Source of the DNA: Mucilaginibacter tolerans
GTDB taxonomy: Bacteria; Bacteroidota; Bacteroidia; Sphingobacteriales; Sphingobacteriaceae
NCBI RefSeq assembly: GCF_030519375.1
Contig: NZ_JAUMKB010000007.1
Coordinates: 124,001 to 188,000 of the forward strand
Direction: 5' to 3'
Length of the DNA stretch: 64,000 bases
In this document: piece after piece, positions 18,914 through 27,159 of the stretch
Numbering within the stretch: the first letter of the stretch is position 1
How the letters are laid out: each line of letters opens with the position of its first letter
The notes under the pieces: model-generated
Told to the model about the DNA's origin: nothing
Seen by the model: only the letters and a program-made list of their open reading frames with translations
Database searches by the model: none
Translations under genes and position numbers: made by a program

Positions 18914-20104
18914 ATGGGATTCAAAAAACTTATAAATTCTAAAAAAGCTCTTTCGCTTGTGGCTGCATTCTTGCTGTTGGGCACGAATGTACTTATGGCA
19001 CAGGGTACGACCAGTGCAGACCCGAAAGCTGCAGATTCAACCTCAAAAGCTGACATGTGGCTCGGCGTAGGATACTATGTGTTATTAGTATTGCTTGCCT
19101 GTGTTATCGTAGCAGTAGTAGGCAAAATCTTAAGAGTATATGATCTTAGCCTTCAGATGCAGGGTAAAAAAGGTATGAACTGGAATAATGTCATCGGCGT
19201 TATTTGTATCCTATTCCTGCTGGGTGGCTTATATGGTGTTTACTGGTCATTTGCTGTTCAAGGCAATATGATCCTTCCTGAATCAGCGTCGGCACATGGT
19301 GGTAAGATCGACTTTATGTTCTGGACTACTACCGTGATTACGATGTTTGTATTCTTTATAACACAGATATTGTTGTTTGGCTTTGCTTTCAAATACCGTG
19401 GTTCAGATAAACGCAAAGGTTACTATTATCCGCACAACAACACGATCGAAAAGGTATGGACCGTCATTCCTGCAATCGTGTTGACGATATTAGTGGTATT
19501 CGGTTTCTTTACCTGGAGATCTGTTACAAACACCGATAACTTAAAAGGCGATATTAATATTGATGTGACTGCACACCAGTTTGCCTGGGAAATACGTTAC
19601 CCTGGTAAAGACGGCAGGTTAGGTCAGGTTAACTATCAATTGTATACACCAAACAACGTTCTGGGTGTAAACTTCAAAGACAGAAACAGCTTCGACGACC
19701 AGAAGGCTGATACACTGGTATTGCCGGTTAACAGAGAAGTTCGTATCAATATTCACGCACAGGATGTGATCCACAGTTTGTACATGCCACATTTCCGGGT
19801 TCAGATGAACGCGGTACCAGGCTTACCAACTTTCTTCAAATTTACACCGACCATCACTACTACAGATATGCGTAACAGGCTGGACGATCAGAAATTTGAA
19901 TACTTACTATACTGTAACAAGATTTGCGGCGGCGGCCACTACAATATGCAAAAGGTAGTTCGCGTAGTTAGCGAAGCTGAATATGAAAATTGGATAGCAA
20001 GGCAAAAACCTTACCTGAGCGATCAGTTGAAAAAAGAATTGCATCTTGCGGATGCATCACAGCCAAAAAAGGCAGCAGAGAACAGGATAGCATTAAATAA
20101 TTAA
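18914..20104 (+). CDS. coxB: Cytochrome c oxidase subunit II
   Basis: The 396-residue subunit II has an N-terminal signal-like helix (cleavage near L-M-A-Q), three membrane helices and a periplasmic cupredoxin domain. The Cu-A site is visible as C334-x3-C338-G-G-G-H342-x2-M345 plus the upstream His in V-I-H-S-L-Y. It has no heme-binding C-x-x-C-H, so it must take electrons from separate cytochromes, in agreement with the neighbouring ActA and ActE. The extra N-terminal helix is common in Bacteroidota. It is followed 15 nt later by coxA. Confidence 0.96.
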   Translation: MGFKKLINSKKALSLVAAFLLLGTNVLMAQGTTSADPKAADSTSKADMWLGVGYYVLLVLLACVIVAVVGKILRVYDLSLQMQGKKGMNWNNVIGVICILFLLGGLYGVYWSFAVQGNMILPESASAHGGKIDFMFWTTTVITMFVFFITQILLFGFAFKYRGSDKRKGYYYPHNNTIEKVWTVIPAIVLTILVVFGFFTWRSVTNTDNLKGDINIDVTAHQFAWEIRYPGKDGRLGQVNYQLYTPNNVLGVNFKDRNSFDDQKADTLVLPVNREVRINIHAQDVIHSLYMPHFRVQMNAVPGLPTFFKFTPTITTTDMRNRLDDQKFEYLLYCNKICGGGHYNMQKVVRVVSEAEYENWIARQKPYLSDQLKKELHLADASQPKKAAENRIALNN

Positions 20105-20119
20105 TCAAGAATAGCGATT

Positions 20120-22006
20120 ATGTCAACATTAGCAATTCACGATCATGGAGTAGCGGGTCACGATCACGACCACGAACATCATCATCATGATACATTTATA
20201 ACCAAATACGTTTTTAGCCAGGATCACAAAATGATCGCTAAGCAATTCCTAATCACAGGTATTACTATGGCGGTTATCGCGATGCTGTTATCTATCCTTT
20301 TCAGGATCCAGCTGGCATATCCTGATAAAAGCTTCCCGTTGCTGGAAACTTTATTGGGCCGCTTTGCACCTAACGGTCGATTGGATCCTCAGTTTTACTT
20401 GTCATTGGTAACCATCCACGGTACCATCATGGTATTCTTCGTGTTAACAGCCGGATTGAGCGGTACTTTCAGTAACCTATTAATTCCATTACAGGTCGGT
20501 GCGCGTGACATGGCCTCTCCGTTTATCAATATGCTTTCGTACTGGTTCTTCTTTGCAGCCAGCGTAATTATGTTGTCATCATTCTTTATCCAAAAGGGCC
20601 CTGCAGGTGGTGGCTGGACTATCTATCCTCCATTATCAGCGTTACCAAAAGCGATGAATGGCTCTGAATTGGGTATGACCCTTTGGCTGATCAGTATGGT
20701 GTGCTTTATCGCATCATCATTGATGGGTGGTATCAACTACGTAAGTACAGTATTGAACATGCGCACCAAAGGCATGGATCTTTGGAAAATGCCACTGACA
20801 GTTTGGGCTTTTTTCCTGACTGCTATCCTTGGCGTGTTATCATTCCCTGTACTGGTTGCAGGTGTGGTATTATTAATATTCGACCGCAGCTTTGGTACCA
20901 GCTTCTATTTATCAGACATTGTCCTGAACGGTAAAATTATGCCGTACGAAGGCGGTAGCCCGATCCTGTTCCAGCACTTGTTCTGGTTCCTGGGCCACCC
21001 TGAGGTATATATCGTAATCATGCCGGCAATGGGTATATCGTCTGAAGTTATTGCGGTAAACTCACGCAAACCGATCTTCGGTTACCATGCGATGGTGTAC
21101 TCGCTGATTGGTATCACCACTCTTTCGTTCATCGTATGGGGACACCATATGTTTGTAACCGGTATGAATCCGTTCTTAGGCGGTGTATTCATGATCACTA
21201 CATTGATCATTGCGGTACCATCGGCAGTAAAAACATTCAACTGGCTGGCTACCTTATGGCGCGGTAATATCCGGTTCACCCCGGCTATGCTGTTCGCTAT
21301 CGGATTGGTATCATTCTTCATCTCAGGCGGTATTACGGGTATATTCCTGGGTAACGCTGCCTTGGACATCAACCTGCACGATACTTATTTCGTTGTGGCT
21401 CACTTCCACCTGGTAATGGGCTCGGCAGCTATATTTGGTATGCTTGCCGGTGTCTACCACTGGTTCCCTAAAATGTTCGGCCGTTTGATGGACGAGAAAT
21501 TAGGTTTCCTGCACTTCTGGTTAACATTTATCTGCGCTTATCTAGTGTTCTTCCCAATGCACTTTATGGGCCTTGATGGTGTGCCACGTCGTTATTATGC
21601 AATGACTGAGTTCCCTGCGTTTAACCATTGGTTATCTGTTAACACCTTTATTACATGGGCAGCTATCACCGCAGGTTTAGCACAGATCGCGTTTTTATAC
21701 AACTTTATACATTCCATCTTCTGGGGTAAGAAAACAACTCAAAACCCATGGAATGCTAATACCCTTGAATGGACTGCTCCGGTTGAGCATATCCACGGTA
21801 ACTGGCCTGGCGAAATACCAACCGTTTACCGCTGGCCATATGACTACAGCAAGCCGGGACACGATGCAGACTTTATTATGCAGACTACTCCGCTATCAGA
21901 AACTATGAGTTCTAACTTACCTCATGATTTCGAAGATAATCCTGCCGGGCTTCAGCAGTATAATGAATGGGCAAAGACACAAAGATCAAGCGAAGAAGTA
22001 AAATAA
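20120..22006 (+). CDS. coxA: Cytochrome c oxidase subunit I
   Basis: The 628-residue subunit I reduces O2 to water and pumps protons. The Cu-B/heme a3 region shows G-H293-P-E-V-Y297 (crosslinked His-Tyr pair and the A1-type glutamate), H-H in W-G-H-H-M-F, and H-D-T-Y-F-V-V-A-H-F-H with the heme ligands. These make it an A-family oxidase. The first 24 residues are strikingly His/Asp-rich (H-D-H-D-H-E-H-H-H-H-D). It is the last gene before a strong terminator. Confidence 0.97.
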   Translation: MSTLAIHDHGVAGHDHDHEHHHHDTFITKYVFSQDHKMIAKQFLITGITMAVIAMLLSILFRIQLAYPDKSFPLLETLLGRFAPNGRLDPQFYLSLVTIHGTIMVFFVLTAGLSGTFSNLLIPLQVGARDMASPFINMLSYWFFFAASVIMLSSFFIQKGPAGGGWTIYPPLSALPKAMNGSELGMTLWLISMVCFIASSLMGGINYVSTVLNMRTKGMDLWKMPLTVWAFFLTAILGVLSFPVLVAGVVLLIFDRSFGTSFYLSDIVLNGKIMPYEGGSPILFQHLFWFLGHPEVYIVIMPAMGISSEVIAVNSRKPIFGYHAMVYSLIGITTLSFIVWGHHMFVTGMNPFLGGVFMITTLIIAVPSAVKTFNWLATLWRGNIRFTPAMLFAIGLVSFFISGGITGIFLGNAALDINLHDTYFVVAHFHLVMGSAAIFGMLAGVYHWFPKMFGRLMDEKLGFLHFWLTFICAYLVFFPMHFMGLDGVPRRYYAMTEFPAFNHWLSVNTFITWAAITAGLAQIAFLYNFIHSIFWGKKTTQNPWNANTLEWTAPVEHIHGNWPGEIPTVYRWPYDYSKPGHDADFIMQTTPLSETMSSNLPHDFEDNPAGLQQYNEWAKTQRSSEEVK

Positions 22007-22028
22007 TCAATTTCCTGATCTGATCTTC

Positions 22029-22078
22029 TTAGGGTATCTGTGCCGGAATTATTTCCCTAACAGATACCCTAATTTTTT
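22029..22078 (+). terminator. Strong terminator between coxA and ctaA
   Basis: TTAGGGTATCTG (22029-22040) and CAGATACCCTAA (22061-22072) are a perfect 12-bp inverted repeat followed by six T. It should end most act-cox transcripts and separate them from the heme A synthesis genes. Confidence 0.88.
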
Positions 22079-22089
22079 AAAAAATATAG

Positions 22090-23148
22090 ATGAATATAGC
22101 AGTATCCCAAAAAAGGTTTCAAAAGATCAATCTTATCACAATTGTTCTGCTTTTTGTATTGATACTTGCCGGAGGAGTTGTACGAAGCACAGGCTCAGGA
22201 ATGGGCTGCCCCGACTGGCCAAAGTGTTTCGGATGCATAGTGCCGCCTACTAATGTTTCTCAGCTTCCCAAAGATTACAAACAGAAATACGTTGCCGGGC
22301 GATTAGCAAAAAATCAACGTTTTGCTAAAACATTGGATGTATTCGGATTCAGTGACCTGGCTACCCGCTTGCGCCAGGACAAATCCATATTAGTACCAGA
22401 AGAATTCAACGCAGCAAAAACCTGGGTAGAGTACATCAACAGGTTGCTGGGCGAGATAACAGGTATGGCTTTACTTTTTGCAGCCATTTATGCATTCAGC
22501 TATCGAAAAGTATGTAAGTCAATAGTAATACTTAGTATTTTTAATGTGGTACTGGTCGGTTTCCAGGCATGGTTTGGTTCTATAGTGGTTTCTACCAACC
22601 TTGTAGCCTGGACGATAACTGTGCACATGATGCTGGCATTGGCGATATTGGCTATAGCTATATTGACTTATCATATGGCCAAAACAAGCGGGAAAACCCA
22701 GCTAAAAACTACGCCTATTATTCATATCATTACTTTGATTGCCCTGCTTATATCTGTAGCCCAGATCATTTTCGGCACGGAAGTAAGAGAAAAGATCGAC
22801 GCAGTATCTACCCGTTTGCGCGGGTACCGCGACGGCTGGGTAAACAGCGCCGGCCAGGTTTTCTTTCAGCATCGCGATGTGGCGATATTGGTGTTAGTGA
22901 TTAATGTAATGTTATATGCTTTGATACGCCGCCATTTTAGCAGGCACTCGGTTCAGCAACAGTTAATGAGCTTTACCTTTCTGATTATTATGTTGCAGAT
23001 AGTAACAGGTATTTTTCTTTCGTACCTATCGCTGCCGCCATTTGCTCAGGCGTCGCATATTTTGCTATCAAGTTTAATGTTTGGTGCACAGTTTTATTTA
23101 ATGCTGAACCTGTACCGGTCAGCTAATGGGCAGGGGGTAAGCAAATGA
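22090..23148 (+). CDS. ctaA: Heme A synthase (COX15/CtaA)
   Basis: The 352-residue, eight-helix protein oxidises heme O to heme A for the oxidase encoded next door. Signatures include G-G-V-V-R-S-T-G-S-G-M-G-C-P-D-W-P-K-C (cysteine pair C40/C46), the His in V-H-M-M-L-A-L-A, the His in F-Q-H-R-D-V-A and the His in Q-A-S-H-I-L. At the first conserved heme site the usual E-x-x-H-R reads E114-Y-I-N117-R, so one of the four canonical histidines is Asn. A loop of about 55 residues follows the first helix. It overlaps ctaB by 4 nt. Confidence 0.93.
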   Translation: MNIAVSQKRFQKINLITIVLLFVLILAGGVVRSTGSGMGCPDWPKCFGCIVPPTNVSQLPKDYKQKYVAGRLAKNQRFAKTLDVFGFSDLATRLRQDKSILVPEEFNAAKTWVEYINRLLGEITGMALLFAAIYAFSYRKVCKSIVILSIFNVVLVGFQAWFGSIVVSTNLVAWTITVHMMLALAILAIAILTYHMAKTSGKTQLKTTPIIHIITLIALLISVAQIIFGTEVREKIDAVSTRLRGYRDGWVNSAGQVFFQHRDVAILVLVINVMLYALIRRHFSRHSVQQQLMSFTFLIIMLQIVTGIFLSYLSLPPFAQASHILLSSLMFGAQFYLMLNLYRSANGQGVSK

Positions 23149-24014
23149 ATTGGAAGGATTTTTCAAAGCTGATTAAATTCAGACTGACATTTCTTGTGGT
23201 TTTTTCCGCATCGGTTACTTTTTTGATCGGCAGCAAAGCCAACGCACAAAATCATGGGCATATTAACTGGAAACACTGGGCTATGCTGATTGTAGGTGGT
23301 TTTCTGGTAACAGGCGCCGCTAATTGTTTCAACGAGATTATAGAGAAAGACTATGATAAACTGATGAAGCGAACCAAAGATCGCCCTATTCCGGCTGGTC
23401 ACATGACTACCGGTCAGGCGCTGATTCTCGGTTTGTGTATGGCATTAGCGGGGACTTATTTATTAGGGAGCCTGAATTTGCCGACTGGTTTGTTATCTGT
23501 TTTCTCGATCTTATTTTACGCTTTCGCCTATACGCCGCTTAAGCGTGTTTCGCCAATAGCTGTATTTGTAGGAGCTATACCGGGAGCATTGGCGCCGTTT
23601 ATCGGTTATGTGGCTGGTTATGGTACGGTGGATCAGATCGCACTTATTGTTTTTGGTATCCAGTTTGTATGGCAGTTCCCGCATTTTTGGGCAATTGCCT
23701 GGGTGCTGGACGACGATTATAAATTGGCAGGCTTCAGATTGTTGCCTACCGGTAAACGCGATTTGGGAAGCGCCATTATTACATTTATCAGCACAGTTAT
23801 CATGTTGCCGGTTAGTTTACTGCCAACTATTTACGGGTACGGAGGATATTGGGTTTTTGGCGTATCATTAGTTTGTAGTTTACTATTTTTGTACCTCGGT
23901 TTTATGCTTTTAATTAAGCGCGACATCAAATCAGCACAAAGACTGATGTTTGGTTCGTTCTTTTATTTACCGATAGTACAATTAATGTTTTTGTTTGATT
24001 TTTTAGGAAAATGA
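23145..24014 (+). CDS. ctaB: Protoheme IX farnesyltransferase (heme O synthase)
   Basis: The 289-residue UbiA-superfamily protein adds a farnesyl group to heme B, making heme O. The first Asp-rich motif is N-C-F-N-E-I-I-E-K-D-Y-D with K-R-T-K-D-R-P-I-P after it. The second is W-Q-F-P-H-F-W-A-I-A-W-V-L-D-D-D-Y. Its ATG overlaps the ctaA stop (ATGA), which couples the two steps of heme A synthesis. Confidence 0.96.
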   Translation: MNWKDFSKLIKFRLTFLVVFSASVTFLIGSKANAQNHGHINWKHWAMLIVGGFLVTGAANCFNEIIEKDYDKLMKRTKDRPIPAGHMTTGQALILGLCMALAGTYLLGSLNLPTGLLSVFSILFYAFAYTPLKRVSPIAVFVGAIPGALAPFIGYVAGYGTVDQIALIVFGIQFVWQFPHFWAIAWVLDDDYKLAGFRLLPTGKRDLGSAIITFISTVIMLPVSLLPTIYGYGGYWVFGVSLVCSLLFLYLGFMLLIKRDIKSAQRLMFGSFFYLPIVQLMFLFDFLGK

Positions 24015-24015
24015 T

Positions 24016-24600
24016 ATGATGGCTCAGATACAGCACGAAAAAGACAGGTTAGACCTGACACCGAAAAAATTTGTAATGTGGCTGTTTGTTTTTGCTTCGT
24101 TCATGATCTTCGCTGCATTTACAAGCGGGTTCATTGTATACGTAGGCGGCAAAGGACACGGAATAAACGTGATATTACCCGATGTGTTTAAATACAGCAC
24201 AGCAGTAATTATTATCAGTAGTGTAACTTTATTTTTAGCATCGAGGGCGGCAAAAAGATTGGAGTTTGGAAAACAACGCCTTTTTTTGTGGCTAACATTT
24301 GCATTAGGCATACTGTTTTGTGCTATACAATTTGACGGCTGGTATATTCTGACTAACAAAATGGGAATTTACTTTGTTAATCCGAATGCCGCGCGTTCAT
24401 TTATATATATACTAACCGGTGTGCATATTTTGCACATTTTTGCGGGCTTGATGTTCCTGTTAGGAGCATTGATAACAAGTTATCGCAATAAGCCACAGGC
24501 GATAAACTTATACCGAATGGAAATATCCTCAATATTTTGGCATTTTCTCGATATTATATGGATATATCTATATGTTTTTTTACTTTTGAACCAACATTAA
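24016..24600 (+). CDS. Cytochrome c oxidase subunit III-like protein (first copy)
   Basis: The 194-residue protein has five membrane helices and the subunit III signatures G-V-H-I-L-H-I-F-A-G and F-W-H-F-L-D-I-I-W-I. It starts 1 nt after ctaB; a second Met directly follows the first, so either may be used. It is shorter and more divergent than the next gene, which encodes another subunit III. Whether both are in one complex or form variant oxidases cannot be told from sequence. Confidence 0.92.
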   Translation: MMAQIQHEKDRLDLTPKKFVMWLFVFASFMIFAAFTSGFIVYVGGKGHGINVILPDVFKYSTAVIIISSVTLFLASRAAKRLEFGKQRLFLWLTFALGILFCAIQFDGWYILTNKMGIYFVNPNAARSFIYILTGVHILHIFAGLMFLLGALITSYRNKPQAINLYRMEISSIFWHFLDIIWIYLYVFLLLNQH

Positions 24601-24621
24601 TAACCCAACAATTAAGTACAA

Positions 24622-25332
24622 ATGAGTACAACTGTATCACAAATAGACGAAGTTAAAACAACGCCCTGGGCGGGGGGCAGATCACCTTTCGCTGTAGAGT
24701 ACGGCAAAATGATGATGTGGTTTTTCCTTCTATCAGATGCCTTTACTTTTTCTTCATTGCTCATCTCTTACGGAGCGTTACGTTTCAGCTCAAATGCATG
24801 GCCTGCACCAGACCTGGTTTTCCAGTCAGTGCCGGGAATGATAGAGCATGGCGCGCCATTGGTATTTGTGGGTTTAATGACCTTTATCCTGATCATGAGC
24901 TCTGTTACAATGGTATTGGCGGTTGAAGCCGGCCACCGTAACGCAAAAAAAGAAGTAATAGGATGGATGATCGGAACCATTATAGGTGGTTTAATGTTCC
25001 TGGGTTGCCAGGCACTGGAATGGTCACACTTGCACAGCGAAGGCTTTTGGTGGGGTGCGATACCGAATATGGAGACATTGAAAGAGCTTTTCCATGGGGC
25101 GCCATCTACCACCTATGCACATCAGTTTGCAAATCTATTCTTTACCATAACAGGTTTCCACGGTTTCCACGTATTTAGTGGTGTGGTAATCAATATCATT
25201 ATTACCATTAACGTTTTGATGGGTACTTATGAAAAACGTGGTAGCTATCTGATGGTAGAGAAAGTTGGCCTTTACTGGCACTTTGTAGACCTGGTTTGGG
25301 TATTCGTATTTACCTTCTTTTACTTAGTTTAA
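24622..25332 (+). CDS. coxC: Cytochrome c oxidase subunit III (second copy)
   Basis: The 236-residue protein is the better match to heme-copper oxidase subunit III. It has five to six helices, G-F-H-G-F-H-V-F-S-G and Y-W-H-F-V-D-L-V-W-V-F-V-F near the C-terminus. The tandem arrangement of two subunit III genes followed by subunit IV suggests an ancient duplication that is widespread in Bacteroidota. It follows the first copy by 21 nt. Confidence 0.94.
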   Translation: MSTTVSQIDEVKTTPWAGGRSPFAVEYGKMMMWFFLLSDAFTFSSLLISYGALRFSSNAWPAPDLVFQSVPGMIEHGAPLVFVGLMTFILIMSSVTMVLAVEAGHRNAKKEVIGWMIGTIIGGLMFLGCQALEWSHLHSEGFWWGAIPNMETLKELFHGAPSTTYAHQFANLFFTITGFHGFHVFSGVVINIIITINVLMGTYEKRGSYLMVEKVGLYWHFVDLVWVFVFTFFYLV

Positions 25333-25343
25333 AAAATCATTGT

Positions 25344-25691
25344 ATGTCAGAAACTATCCATACAGAACATCATGATGAGCATGCCGAGCATGACACCATG
25401 ACCAAAAAAAGAATTTGGAATGTATTTTTCATATTACTGGGCATAACAGTAGTTGAGTTCATTATAGCATTGTGGCTTGTACCTCAGCACCATATTCCGG
25501 TTACTGCAGCAAACCCGATCTATATTGTGCTGACTTTGTTCAAGGCATTCTTTATTGTTGCTTATTTCATGCACTTAAAATTCGAAAGAATTGGTTTAGT
25601 GTTCGCAATCATAGTCCCTGTTTTGTTTATCATCGGCTTGATCCTGGTGCTTACAAATGAAAGCCACCACTGGATTGATCTGAGAATGTAA
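25344..25691 (+). CDS. coxD: Cytochrome c oxidase subunit IV
   Basis: The 115-residue protein has three helices and belongs to the prokaryotic cytochrome c oxidase subunit IV (CyoD/CtaF-like) family. A His-rich N-terminus (H-T-E-H-H-D-E-H-A-E-H-D) precedes helix one, echoing coxA. I moved the start 16 codons in from the longest ORF, since the region before 25344 lies inside the end of subunit III. Its last base overlaps the ATG of the SCO gene. Confidence 0.9.
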   Translation: MSETIHTEHHDEHAEHDTMTKKRIWNVFFILLGITVVEFIIALWLVPQHHIPVTAANPIYIVLTLFKAFFIVAYFMHLKFERIGLVFAIIVPVLFIIGLILVLTNESHHWIDLRM

Positions 25692-26389
25692 TGAGCAAAT
25701 TAAGCTTAATAAAAAAAATATTAATCCTGGTATTGATCTTAGCTCTACCGGGATTTTTATATTATTTACTAACCGTAAAGGGTAAAAACCGCTATCACGC
25801 GCTGGCGAAATTCGGGCCGAAAGAGATAGCAAAAACTACGCATCGTGTTCGAGGCAAGGATGTCCCGGACACCATTTACCATACGGTGAATGATTTTAAA
25901 CTGGCTGATCAGGATGGCAATTCAGTTTCAGTTAAAACATTCGACGGGAAGATATTTGTAGCAAATTTCTTTTATACCCATTGCCCTAATATTTGCACAG
26001 TAATGAATGCCAATATGGATAGCCTCTCGAGGGCTTGGGCGAAGAACAAGATGGTGTATTTTGCTTCGATAACAGTCGATCCGGATAGAGATTCAGCACC
26101 GGTATTAAAAAAATACTCAGAAAGATTTCCCGGCTCGGCAAAATGGCTTTTTCTGACGGGAGACACAAGCACCATTTACCCGCTGGCACGCAACGGTTTT
26201 TTGGTGAATGCGTTAAAAGTGGATAAGGATAACTTCATCTATTCGGATAAATTAATGCTGATCGATTCGCATGAAAGGATAAGAGGGTATTATTCCGGCG
26301 CGTCAATGCCAGATGTACTTCGTCTGAATGATGAAATAAAAGTGCTTATTTCAGAAGAATTGCGGGCGAAGGACACACCACTGTATTAA
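25691..26389 (+). CDS. SCO1/SenC-family copper-delivery protein
   Basis: The 232-residue membrane-anchored protein has one N-terminal helix (about 8-28) and a thioredoxin-fold SCO domain. The copper or redox motif C98-P-N-I-C102 is intact. The third SCO ligand, a His about 82 residues later, aligns with Tyr184 in F-I-Y-S-D-K-L-M-L-I-D. SCO proteins deliver copper to, or reduce, the Cu-A site of subunit II. The gene overlaps subunit IV by one base, so it belongs to the oxidase assembly operon. The change of ligand raises the question of whether it is a thiol reductase rather than a copper carrier. Confidence 0.92.
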   Translation: MSKLSLIKKILILVLILALPGFLYYLLTVKGKNRYHALAKFGPKEIAKTTHRVRGKDVPDTIYHTVNDFKLADQDGNSVSVKTFDGKIFVANFFYTHCPNICTVMNANMDSLSRAWAKNKMVYFASITVDPDRDSAPVLKKYSERFPGSAKWLFLTGDTSTIYPLARNGFLVNALKVDKDNFIYSDKLMLIDSHERIRGYYSGASMPDVLRLNDEIKVLISEELRAKDTPLY

Positions 26390-26392
26390 TGA

Positions 26393-26470
26393 CTGAATGA
26401 GTGAATGAGTGATTTGCAGAAGCAATCAAACCTTTATTCGCTAAATCACTCATTCACTAACTTACTAATT
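26393..26470. repeat. Perfect 15-bp hairpin made of the word GTGAATGAGTGATTT
   Basis: GTGAATGAGTGATTT (26401-26415) and AAATCACTCATTCAC (26443-26457) are exact reverse complements with a 27-nt loop. Adjacent partial words extend each arm (GACTGAATGA, CTAACTTACTAATTA). No T run follows, so a simple terminator is not the only reading. The word recurs at 30303-30348. Confidence 0.8.
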
Positions 26471-26480
26471 AAATAAAGAC

Positions 26481-27056
26481 ATGACTGATAAATTCATTTT
26501 CCGTTTCGTCGCAGCCGTTTCCGTATTTGTGTTTTTGGTTGTAGTTATTTTAAACCGGCATTTGATCCCTGCTCCGGCAACTATTCCTTCATTCATTGGT
26601 TATTTGCCTAAGCTGAATGCTATATTGAATGGCACCTGCAGTATTTTGCTGCTCACTTCGTTTTATTTTATAAAGCAGGGAAATATTACGGTTCACAAAA
26701 GGATCAATATCCTCACTTTTTGCTTATCATCACTTTTCCTGGTTTCTTATATTCTATTCCACTATTTAAATCCTGAGACACGGTTTGGTGACCTGAATGG
26801 CGATGGCATCTTATCACCCGAAGAAAAAGCTGCTATCGGGAATATTCGTTATGTATACTACGTGATCTTGACCTCTCACATCATACTCGCAGCAGGCGTA
26901 TTACCGCTGATATTGTTAAGCTTTTATCGTGGATTACAAATGCAGGTAGAGAAGCACAAAAGGCTGGTAAGGTGGACCTTCCCGATCTGGTTGTATGTTA
27001 CAATTACCGGAGTAATCGTTTACTTTATGATCGCACCGTATTATCCTTTTAGATAG
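26481..27056 (+). CDS. DUF420 membrane protein with an EF-hand-like loop
   Basis: The 191-residue protein has about five helices and fits DUF420, a family that includes oxidase-assembly factors in Gram-positive bacteria (CtaM/YozB, from memory). Between helices three and four it has an acidic loop, D104-L-N-G-D-G-I-L-S-P-E-E115, that matches an EF-hand calcium loop at positions 1, 3, 5, 6, 8, 9 and 12. It follows the SCO gene after a 91-nt gap containing the repeat at 26393-26470. A role in oxidase assembly is inferred from context. Confidence 0.85.
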   Translation: MTDKFIFRFVAAVSVFVFLVVVILNRHLIPAPATIPSFIGYLPKLNAILNGTCSILLLTSFYFIKQGNITVHKRINILTFCLSSLFLVSYILFHYLNPETRFGDLNGDGILSPEEKAAIGNIRYVYYVILTSHIILAAGVLPLILLSFYRGLQMQVEKHKRLVRWTFPIWLYVTITGVIVYFMIAPYYPFR

Positions 27057-27107
27057 GCTGAAAATCATAGATTATAGAACAATCAGAGTTCTGTAGCGTT
27101 GTTATTT

Positions 27108-27146
27108 AAATCCGAATTCGAAAATCCGAAATCCGAATTTTAAATG
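27108..27146. repeat. Word repeat ATCCGAAATCCGAA
   Basis: Three copies of (A)ATCCGAA(A/T) run through this stretch, ending just before the -7 element of the next gene. It is another simple-word intergenic repeat. Confidence 0.5.
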
Positions 27147-27154
27147 TATTTTTG
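27147..27154 (+). promoter_or_regulatory. -7 element TATTTTTG just before the CAMC gene
   Basis: TATTTTTG matches TAnnTTTG and ends 5 nt before the ATG at 27160. If used, the mRNA would have almost no leader. Confidence 0.4.
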
Positions 27155-27159
27155 CATCG

